Source: Aurantiacibacter luteus
GTDB taxonomy: Bacteria; Pseudomonadota; Alphaproteobacteria; Sphingomonadales; Sphingomonadaceae
Direction of reading: 5' to 3'
NCBI RefSeq assembly: GCF_001010945.1
Contig: NZ_LBHB01000001.1
Span: 248,001 to 312,000 of the forward strand
DNA length: 64,000 nt
The translations under genes and the position numbers were made by a program. Under the pieces are notes generated by a model. That model was given only the letters and a program-made list of their open reading frames with translations. It did not search any database and was not told the origin of the DNA. Positions 1-6,813 of this stretch are shown in pieces (within the stretch, counting starts at the first letter, position 1; every line of letters starts with the position of its first letter).

Positions 1-1
1 C

Positions 2-2047
2 ATCGGCGCGCCGTTCGGGCTGACCAACGACGGCATCGAGCAGGGCGTGGGTATCTACATCGACGACGTCTACTACGCCCGCGTCGCCGCATCGACCTTC
101 GACTTCCTCGATGTCGAGCGGATCGAGGTGCTGCGCGGACCGCAGGGCACACTCTATGGCAAGAACACCACGGCGGGCGCCCTCAACATCACCACCCGCC
201 AGCCGACCTTCGATTTCGAAGGCAGCCTGCAACTCTCGTTCGGCAACCTGGGCTACCTGCAGGGCAAGGGCGCGATCTCCGGCCCGCTAAGCGAGAGGGT
301 CGCCGCGCGCCTCGTCGCCTCGGCCACCAGCCGCGACGGGATGCTGACGAACGTGACCACCGGCAACGACGTCAACCAGCTCGACAACTTTGGCGCGCGG
401 GCGCAGGTGTTGTGGGACATCTCCCATGCCGTCTCGCTCACGCTGGCGGGCGACTACAACCGCCAGAACCCCGAATGCTGCGGCCAGACGTTCGTGCGCG
501 TGGCGCCGACCCTGCGCCCGGCCTCACGTCAGTTCGAAGCCTTGGCCGACTATTTCGGCTACGAACCCGCCAGCCGCGATGCGTTCGACCGCCTGATCGA
601 TCACGATACGCCGCTCGCCGCACGGCAGGAATTCGGCGGCGTCTCCGCCCGGCTTAACGCTGAGGTCGGGCCAGGTGACTTCACCAGCGTGACGAGCTGG
701 CGCATCTGGGACTGGCAGCCGTCTAACGATCGTGACTATACCGAGCTGCCGATCACCACCGTGTCCGCCAACCCCTCGCGGCAGGACCAGTGGACGCAGG
801 AGCTGCGTTATTCGGGCCCGGCGTTCGACGACGTCGAGTTTACCGCCGGCCTGTTTCTGTTCCGCCAGCATATCGTCTCGATCGGCTTGCAGGAGCAGGG
901 CAGCGCGGCGAGCTACTGGCTGCTCGGACCCGGTGCGGGCAACAACCCGGCCTTGCTGAACGGTCTGCGGCAGACGACGGATATCGACTATCGCAACGAC
1001 AGCGCGGCGCTGTTCGGCCGCGCTGTATGGCAGGTGACCGACACGCTGCGCATCGAGCCGGGCTTGCGGCTGAACTTCGATGCCAAGCATGCCGACTACG
1101 TCGCCGTCGCTAGCGGCGGTTTGCAGACGAGCGATTCGGTCCTGCGCGCGCGACAGAACGGCGTGTTGCAGAGCCAGTCCTACGTCGCCGACTTCAGCGA
1201 CTGGAACCTTTCCGGCGACCTGACCGTGGCTTGGGAGTCAACGCCGGACTGGCTGCTCTACGCCACCTACGCCCGCTCGTTCAAATCGGGCGGGGTGAAC
1301 CTGTCGGGCCTGCCCAACCGCGCCGACGGCTCGCCCGCTGTGGAACTGGCGACGGTCGCGCCCGAACGGGTCGACCATTTCGAGCTAGGCGCCAAGGCCA
1401 CGCTGTGGGACGGTGGCGCGGATCTGGCGTTGTCGTTGTTCCGCACCGACATCGCCGACTACCAGGCCACGGTGGTCAACGGCGCGATCGGTGTGCTGCG
1501 CGGCTATCTCGCCAATGTCGACGAGGTCCGCACGCAGGGGTTGGAGTTGGAGGCTGCGCTACGTCCGGCGCGCGGCCTGACGTTGAACGGGTCGCTGGCC
1601 TATACCGATGCGACTTACGTGACGTTCACCGACGCGCCGCCGCCGCTCGAACTGTCGGGCGGGGCGATCCAGGTCGTCGACATCTCGGGCGCTCCGCTGC
1701 CCGGCGTGTCGCGCTGGGCGGCCAGCCTCTCCGGCGAATACTTCGTGCCGACTACGCTGCTCGGCGCGCCGGGAGAGGTCTATGCCGCCTTCGATGGCAG
1801 CTGGCGGTCGCGGTTCTCCTCCAGCCCCAGCCCGTCGGAATACATGTGGGTCGATGGCTACGCGCTGGTGAACCTGCGCGCAGGATTTCGCGCCGATGCT
1901 GGGTGGGACGTGTTCGCCTGGGTGCGCAATGCGACTGATGCCGAGTATTTCGACTTTCTCACCGCGCAATCGGGCAGTACCGGGCTGGTGGTCGGCCAGC
2001 CCGGCGATCCGCGCACCTACGGCGTGACCGCCAGCGTGCGCTTCTGA
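2..2047 (+). CDS. TonB-dependent outer-membrane receptor (5' end outside window)
   Basis: This is the 3' part of an outer-membrane active transporter that imports a ligand with TonB/ExbBD energy. The reading frame is open from the first bases, so the start codon, signal peptide and TonB box lie upstream of the window. The first visible residues belong to the plug domain, with the hallmark VERIEVLRGPQGTLYGKN, and the rest is a beta-barrel rich in aromatic and alternating residues. It ends in ASVRF, with the terminal phenylalanine typical of Bam-inserted proteins. About 681 residues are visible. The sequence resembles the large sphingomonad group of receptors with unassigned substrates, so no ligand is claimed. 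It converges on wrbA with 12 bases between the stop codons. Confidence 0.93.
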   Translation: MGAPFGLTNDGIEQGVGIYIDDVYYARVAASTFDFLDVERIEVLRGPQGTLYGKNTTAGALNITTRQPTFDFEGSLQLSFGNLGYLQGKGAISGPLSERVAARLVASATSRDGMLTNVTTGNDVNQLDNFGARAQVLWDISHAVSLTLAGDYNRQNPECCGQTFVRVAPTLRPASRQFEALADYFGYEPASRDAFDRLIDHDTPLAARQEFGGVSARLNAEVGPGDFTSVTSWRIWDWQPSNDRDYTELPITTVSANPSRQDQWTQELRYSGPAFDDVEFTAGLFLFRQHIVSIGLQEQGSAASYWLLGPGAGNNPALLNGLRQTTDIDYRNDSAALFGRAVWQVTDTLRIEPGLRLNFDAKHADYVAVASGGLQTSDSVLRARQNGVLQSQSYVADFSDWNLSGDLTVAWESTPDWLLYATYARSFKSGGVNLSGLPNRADGSPAVELATVAPERVDHFELGAKATLWDGGADLALSLFRTDIADYQATVVNGAIGVLRGYLANVDEVRTQGLELEAALRPARGLTLNGSLAYTDATYVTFTDAPPPLELSGGAIQVVDISGAPLPGVSRWAASLSGEYFVPTTLLGAPGEVYAAFDGSWRSRFSSSPSPSEYMWVDGYALVNLRAGFRADAGWDVFAWVRNATDAEYFDFLTAQSGSTGLVVGQPGDPRTYGVTASVRF

Positions 2048-2059
2048 CTGCCAAAAGGG

Positions 2060-2662
2060 TCAGTCGTGCAGCTTGGAAGCCGTTTCGGCCACCCGCTTGC
2101 CGAGATAGCGAGCGCCGCTTAGCTCGACCTCGCTCGGCTGGCGGCTGCCGTCGCCGCCGGCGATGGTCGAGGCGCCGTAAGGGGTGCCGCCCTTGACTTC
2201 GTCCACCCCGTTCTGCCCGTCGAAACCGTAGTCCAGCCCAACGATGGTGCAGCCCATGTGCAGAAGGTTGGTGATGATGGAAAAGCAGGTCGTCTCCTGC
2301 CCGCCGTGCTGGCTGGCGGTGGAGGTGAACACAGCGCCGACCTTGCCGACCAGCGCGCCCTTCATCCACAAACCGCCGGTCTGGTCCCAGAAGCTCGCCA
2401 TCTGGCTCGCCATGCGGCCGTAACGGGTGGGCGAACCGACGACGATGCCGTCGTATTCGGCCAGCTTGTCCGGCCCCTCGATGCACGAGTGGCCCTCCAT
2501 CGTCTGGAAGCCCGCGGCCTTGGCGACCTCGGCGGGAGCGGTTTCGGGCACGTGGCGGATGTCGGCTTCGTGCCCCGCCTCGCGCACGCCTTCCGCGACG
2601 GCTTCGGCCATCTTGGCGGTGTGGCCGTAGGAGGAGTAATAGAGCACGAGGATGCGGGCCAT
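2060..2662 (-). CDS. wrbA: NAD(P)H:quinone oxidoreductase, WrbA type
   Basis: This FMN-dependent flavodoxin-fold enzyme reduces quinones by two electrons and so limits redox cycling in the cytoplasm. The 200-residue length matches WrbA (about 198). The FMN phosphate loop is YYSSYGHT at residues 8-15, the GSPTRYG loop is at 76-82 and STASQHGG is at 114-121. The ATG at 2662 was chosen because AGGA lies about 9 bases upstream and [11 protein letters not shown] is the normal WrbA N-terminus. A longer in-frame extension has no support. It is divergent from the cyclic-nucleotide/FAD fusion gene, with 133 bases between the two starts. Confidence 0.95.
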   Translation of the reverse strand: MARILVLYYSSYGHTAKMAEAVAEGVREAGHEADIRHVPETAPAEVAKAAGFQTMEGHSCIEGPDKLAEYDGIVVGSPTRYGRMASQMASFWDQTGGLWMKGALVGKVGAVFTSTASQHGGQETTCFSIITNLLHMGCTIVGLDYGFDGQNGVDEVKGGTPYGASTIAGGDGSRQPSEVELSGARYLGKRVAETASKLHD

Positions 2663-2795
2663 GGCGGGGTCCTTTCGGGAATGGGGGTGAGCGGCGCGGG
2701 GCGCGGCGGGGTTGCCACCCGGATACGGCTTGCAAAGCGTGATGTTCCCGCCAATCTCCTCGTCGGCACGCCCGCCCTCAGGAGTCTCGCCGCCC

Positions 2796-4427
2796 ATGGA
2801 AACCTTTGCCGCCGAGCTCGAGACGATGCGCCGCGTGCCGCTCTCGGACGCGCACGTCGCGATGATCCGCGCCATCGGCGAGGAGCGGCACTTCGCCGCG
2901 GGCGACACCGTGGTGGAGCTGGGCGATCCAATGGACGAGTTCATCTATGTGCTCGAAGGCGAGATCGAGGTGGTCAATCCGTGGAGCGGCGACCGGCTGC
3001 ACGAAAGCTCGCTCGGCCCGACGCAGTTCATGGGCGAGATCGGCTTTCTTAATCGCGGCAACTACTTCCTCGGCATGCGCGCGGCGCAGGACACCCGCGT
3101 GATCGCCGCCCCGCGTGACGACATGCTCGACCTGATGAGCCGCGTGCCCGAGCTTTCCGACCACGTCATCGGCGTCTTCGCCGCCCGCCGCCGCGCGCAG
3201 TTCGAGGGGCAGAACAGCTTCGTCAAGCTGATCGGGGCGGACCGCGATCCGGCGGTGCAGCGCGTCGAGAGCTTTCTGCGCCGCAATCGCCTGCCCTACG
3301 AGAGCCACGACCTCGACGATCGCGACGACGAGGCGCAGGCCCTGTGCAATCTCACCGGCCACGCGCCTGCGGTCATCGTGGGCAAGGGCGAGTTGATGGA
3401 CGATCCCAGCCCGCGCAAGGTCGCCCGGCGGCTGGGGCTCGACCTGTCGGTCTGCCCCGAGGCGGAGTTCGACGTGCTTATCGTGGGCGGCGGGCCGGGC
3501 GGCGTGGCGGCGGCGGTCTATGCCGGGGCAGAGGGGCTGTGCGCGCTGCTGGTGGAGGACACGGCCGTCGGCGGACAGGCGGGAACGAGCAGCCGGATCG
3601 AGAACTACATGGGCTTTCCCACCGGCATTTCGGGCGCCGACCTCGTCTACCGCGGGGAGATCCAGGCGCTGAAATTCGGCACGCGCTTCGTCATGCCGCG
3701 CCGCGTCGTCTCGCTGGAGCGTCGACCCGATGGCCAGTTCTGCGCCACTCTCGACGGTGAAGGCGATGTCGTCTGCGCCCGCACGGTGGTGGTTGCGACG
3801 GGCGTGCAGTACCGCCGCCTGCCGCTGGACCGACTGGAGGAGCTGGAGGGCGCCGGCGTCTATTACGCGGCGACCGATATGGAGGCGCGCTTCTGCCGCA
3901 ACTCGCAGGCCGTCGTCATCGGCGGCGGAAATTCGGCGGGACAGGCCGCGATGTATCTCAGCCGCACGGCGAGCCACGTCCACGTCGTGGTGCGCGGCGA
4001 CAGCCTCGCGAGTTCGATGAGCGAATACCTCGCCAGCCGCTTGGCCCACGATCCTGCCATCACCGTCCGCTACAACTGCAGCGTGACGGAGCTTCACGGC
4101 GGCAACAAGCTGGAGGCCGTGACCCTGGCGGAGCCGGGCGGCGAGAGCACGATCGACTGCGCGGGCCTGTTCGTGATGATCGGCGCGGCGCCCAACACCG
4201 ACTGGCTGAGCGGCCTCGTGGCGCTGGACGAGCAGGGCTTCGTCGTGACCGGAGAGGGCGTCGGCGGGGAAAGCCAGTACGAGACCTCGCAGCCCGGTAT
4301 CTTTGCCGTGGGCGACGTGCGCTCGGGTTCGGTCAAGCGCGTGGCGAGTGCGGTGGGCGAGGGGAGCGTGGTGATCTCTGCCGCGTGGAACCGCGTGGCG
4401 CAGCAGCTGGAGCGCGAGGACGCCTGA
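2796..4427 (+). CDS. cyclic nucleotide-binding domain fused to thioredoxin-reductase-like FAD oxidoreductase
   Basis: The 543-residue protein has three parts. Residues 1-140 are a Crp/Fnr-type cNMP-binding fold with the phosphate-cassette-like stretch [11 protein letters not shown] at 79-89. Residues 150-215 are a thioredoxin/glutaredoxin-like segment without a CxxC. From 225 follows a thioredoxin-reductase-like two-dinucleotide-binding domain: FAD motif GGGPGG 231-236, VGGQAG 258-263, NAD(P) motif GGGNSAG 377-383 and C-terminal FAD motif GDVRSG 507-512. The dithiol CATC of true TrxB is missing; [14 protein letters not shown] (354-367) occupies that place. It is therefore probably not a thioredoxin reductase but a nucleotide-sensing flavin oxidoreductase of unknown acceptor. 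ATG 2796 has GGAG 11 bases upstream. Confidence 0.88.
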   Translation: METFAAELETMRRVPLSDAHVAMIRAIGEERHFAAGDTVVELGDPMDEFIYVLEGEIEVVNPWSGDRLHESSLGPTQFMGEIGFLNRGNYFLGMRAAQDTRVIAAPRDDMLDLMSRVPELSDHVIGVFAARRRAQFEGQNSFVKLIGADRDPAVQRVESFLRRNRLPYESHDLDDRDDEAQALCNLTGHAPAVIVGKGELMDDPSPRKVARRLGLDLSVCPEAEFDVLIVGGGPGGVAAAVYAGAEGLCALLVEDTAVGGQAGTSSRIENYMGFPTGISGADLVYRGEIQALKFGTRFVMPRRVVSLERRPDGQFCATLDGEGDVVCARTVVVATGVQYRRLPLDRLEELEGAGVYYAATDMEARFCRNSQAVVIGGGNSAGQAAMYLSRTASHVHVVVRGDSLASSMSEYLASRLAHDPAITVRYNCSVTELHGGNKLEAVTLAEPGGESTIDCAGLFVMIGAAPNTDWLSGLVALDEQGFVVTGEGVGGESQYETSQPGIFAVGDVRSGSVKRVASAVGEGSVVISAAWNRVAQQLEREDA

Positions 4428-4460
4428 CGACCGGGGCGGGAATCACTCGCGGAAAAAGGA

Positions 4461-4535
4461 TGGTGCCCGGGGGCGGATTTGAACCACCGACACGACGATT
4501 TTCAGTCGTCTGCTCTACCCCTGAGCTACCCAGGC
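4461..4535 (-). tRNA. tRNA-Phe (anticodon GAA)
   Basis: The minus strand folds as a complete cloverleaf. The acceptor stem GCCTGGG pairs with CCCGGGC (one T-G wobble), the D-arm is GCTC/GAGC, the anticodon stem GACGA/TCGTC carries the loop CTGAAAA with anticodon GAA, and the T-arm GGTGG/CCGCC carries TTCAAAT. The 3' CCA is encoded in the genome. It follows yacG on the same strand with 86 bases between and may be processed from that transcript. Confidence 0.97.
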
Positions 4536-4621
4536 ACACCACCTTGCGCGGCCCCGCTTGCGGGATGCCGGCGCGCGAATGAAGCGCGCCTATGGCGAAG
4601 CCCCGCCGCCTTGGCAAGACC

Positions 4622-4789
4622 CTAATCCTCGCCGGGCGCGACCTCTTCGGGAGCGGCGGGCGGGCCGGGCACGGCATAGTCCTCGCCGAACCAGCGGGCG
4701 AGATCGACGTCGCGGCAACGGGGCGAGCAGAAGGGCGCGTGGTCGGCTTGGCGCGGCTTCTTGCAGATGGGGCAGGCGTTTCGGCTCAT
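4622..4789 (-). CDS. yacG: DNA gyrase inhibitor / zinc-finger protein YacG
   Basis: This 55-residue protein has a four-cysteine zinc ribbon: CPIC at residues 6-9 and CSPRC at 21-25, followed by RDVDLARWFGEDY, a run conserved in YacG. YacG homologues bind GyrB and inhibit DNA gyrase. The start at 4789 overlaps the stop of the upstream RNase E/G gene as ATGA, so the two are translationally coupled. Its small size and location between an RNase E/G homologue and a tRNA are usual in alphaproteobacteria. Confidence 0.92.
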   Translation of the reverse strand: MSRNACPICKKPRQADHAPFCSPRCRDVDLARWFGEDYAVPGPPAAPEEVAPGED

Positions 4790-5745
4790 GGGCCGACAAT
4801 CTGGGTATGCCAGCCCTCCAAGGCAACCTCGGGCGCGGCGCGCAGTTCGACCGGGCGGGCGGTCTTCAGGTACAGCTGTTCCAGCCAGTCGGCGCGCAAG
4901 GCGGCAATGACGGCAGGGTGCGCCGTGATGAGCGTGATGCCCGGACCGTTCATTGCGGCGGCGTGGTTGACGGCAAGTCGCGCCACGGCACCGACCGGGT
5001 CGTTCTGTACCCGCTCCAGCAGCGAGGGCGCCTCGCGCCGTGCGACGATCTGCACGAAGCCGAACCCGTTCATCGCGGTGCGCTCGTGCGGCCAGCCCGC
5101 GAACGCGTCTTCCAGCGCCGCGTCGACAGCCTTGCGGTCGGCTTTGCTGGCAAGCGTGGGAAAGTCGACGCCGATGGAGCCGGAAAGATCGAGCAGGCGG
5201 ATCGCCTCGGCCAGCGGCTCGACCGCCGCCATCGCCAGCGCGCGCGGCGGCAGGTCGCCGTCGACATCCACCAGCGTCATGGCGGGGGTAGGGCTGAAGA
5301 CGAGTTCGCCGCCCGCGAAGCTATGCCTGCCGCTCCAGGCGGTCCACCAGAACTCGCTCCATTCGGCGCTGTCGAAAGACTGGACGACCTTTGCGCCAAG
5401 CCGCTCGGCGAGCGAGGGCGCGGGGCGGGGCTCGGCGCTGGTGGGACGGACGAGCGCGGGCTTGGCGCGGCCGACTTCGCCGATGGGCGCGCGCACGACC
5501 TCGACGCGCAGGCGCGCGCCTTCGCTGGCATCGCGGGGCAGGCGGTCGACCCAGGCCTTTTCGCCGCTGTCGAACTGGACGCTGCCGCGCGTCGAACCGC
5601 GCTGACGGTGGACGAGCTTCACCTCCGCCACCTGACCCGGCACGAGCTCGCCCGGCCAGTCCACCTTGGCGGCAATCGCGCGGCCGTGGTCCATCAGCAG
5701 GGCGCGGTGCTCACCGATGCCCTGAAAAACCTGCCACTCAGCCAA
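4786..5745 (-). CDS. short RNase E/G family endoribonuclease
   Basis: This 319-residue homologue is much shorter than RNase E, and also shorter than RNase G (about 490). The N-terminus (1-95) looks like the S1/OB part of RNase E/G (DHGRAIAAKVDW, VKLVHRQRGSTRG). The catalytic region keeps two acidic motifs that correspond to the metal-binding aspartates of RNase E: LVDVDGD at 158-164 and IGVDFP at 191-196. No zinc-link CxxC and no degradosome scaffold are present. It overlaps maf upstream by 8 bases and yacG downstream by 4. It probably acts in RNA maturation or decay, perhaps of the neighbouring tRNA; that substrate is inference. Confidence 0.82.
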   Translation of the reverse strand: MAEWQVFQGIGEHRALLMDHGRAIAAKVDWPGELVPGQVAEVKLVHRQRGSTRGSVQFDSGEKAWVDRLPRDASEGARLRVEVVRAPIGEVGRAKPALVRPTSAEPRPAPSLAERLGAKVVQSFDSAEWSEFWWTAWSGRHSFAGGELVFSPTPAMTLVDVDGDLPPRALAMAAVEPLAEAIRLLDLSGSIGVDFPTLASKADRKAVDAALEDAFAGWPHERTAMNGFGFVQIVARREAPSLLERVQNDPVGAVARLAVNHAAAMNGPGITLITAHPAVIAALRADWLEQLYLKTARPVELRAAPEVALEGWHTQIVGP

Positions 5746-6319
5746 GCGCGAACCCCGCCGCCTTCAAGAGCGCGCGCGTTTCGTAGAGCGGCAATCCGAC
5801 CACGCCCGAATGGCTGCCCTGAATCCACGGGATTAGCGCCTCGGCCATGCCCTGGATGGCATAACCGCCCGCCTTGCCGTGCCACTCGCCCCCGGCGATG
5901 TAGGCGTCGATTTCCTGCTCGGACAGGCGTTTGAACTTGAGCTGGGTCTCGCTCAGCCGCTCACGCAGGGAGCCGTCCGGATGCCGCAGCGCGACGGCGG
6001 AAAGCACGCGGTGGCGGCGGCCCGACAACAGCTCGAGGCACTGGCGCGCCGTCGTCTCATCCTCGGCCTTGGGCAGGATGCGGCGCCCGGCAGCGACCAC
6101 GGTATCGCCCGCCAGCACGAAGGTGTCGGCAACCTCGACGGCGAGTGCCTTTTCGCGCGCCATGCGCCTCGCATAGTCGCGCGGCAGTTCGGCCTTGCGC
6201 GGTGTCTCGTCAATGTCGGCGGCAACGACCTTGGCGGGTTCCACGCCTAAGCGAGCCAGCAGTTCGCGGCGGCGCGGGCTGGCCGATGCAAGGACGAGAA
6301 TGGGAGAGGGCGAGCTCAT
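5738..6319 (-). CDS. maf: Maf-family nucleoside triphosphate pyrophosphatase
   Basis: Maf proteins hydrolyse dTTP, UTP and modified nucleotides to monophosphates as a housecleaning step. The 193-residue length is typical. Visible motifs are LASASPRRRELL (residues 9-20), the catalytic/metal stretch LAGDTVV near 70, and the conserved block GGEWHGKAGGYAIQG near 147-161. It overlaps the downstream RNase E/G gene by 8 bases, and infA lies 13 bases upstream, so infA-maf-rng-yacG look like one transcript. Confidence 0.93.
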   Translation of the reverse strand: MSSPSPILVLASASPRRRELLARLGVEPAKVVAADIDETPRKAELPRDYARRMAREKALAVEVADTFVLAGDTVVAAGRRILPKAEDETTARQCLELLSGRRHRVLSAVALRHPDGSLRERLSETQLKFKRLSEQEIDAYIAGGEWHGKAGGYAIQGMAEALIPWIQGSHSGVVGLPLYETRALLKAAGFALG

Positions 6320-6332
6320 GCCCGCGCCCGCA

Positions 6333-6587
6333 TCAGGAGCCGGTGTAGCCTGGCGGTCCGCCGCGGCCCGGCATGAAGCGGTAGGTGATGCGCGCCTTCG
6401 TCAGGTCGTAGGGCGTCAGCTCGCACAGCACCTCGTCGCCCGTCAGCACGCGGATGCGGTTCTTGCGCATCCGGCCCGCGGTGTGACCGAGCACTTCGTG
6501 GCCATTCTCGAGCTCCACCCGGAACATCGCGTTCGGCAGCAGCTCCACTACCTTGCCGCGCATTTCGAGGAGTTCTTCTTTAGCCAT
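6333..6587 (-). CDS. infA: translation initiation factor IF-1
   Basis: IF-1 binds the 30S A site during initiation. The S1/OB-fold sequence starts [17 protein letters not shown] and continues with the conserved [19 protein letters not shown] and [17 protein letters not shown]. The usual length is 72 residues, and this copy has 84 because of a C-terminal tail [11 protein letters not shown]. The ATG at 6587 gives the canonical N-terminus. It heads the infA-maf-RNase E/G-yacG-tRNA-Phe run and is divergent from a TonB-dependent receptor. Confidence 0.97.
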   Translation of the reverse strand: MAKEELLEMRGKVVELLPNAMFRVELENGHEVLGHTAGRMRKNRIRVLTGDEVLCELTPYDLTKARITYRFMPGRGGPPGYTGS

Positions 6588-6813
6588 GCAGTATCTCTTG
6601 TCCTTCGATGGTCGGATGACGGGTATTGGCGGCGGCCCATAGCCGTGCCGGCGTGAAAATGGAAGAGCGCGGGTGCCAGGCGGCAAAGTGCGCGCAACAA
6701 TGGTTGCAATTGCGACAATTTAATACCGCCACGCCGGTTGCGCCGCGGACGGGCAATCCGCATATGCGCCTCGCGAGGTGGGGACCCACGCCAGTTTTTG
6801 CAAGGGTACGATA

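Noticed and set aside
2778-4097. Open frame of 439 codons opposite the FAD oxidoreductase
   Set aside because: No motif and biased Arg/Ala/His composition; the plus strand has intact FAD and NAD(P) motifs.
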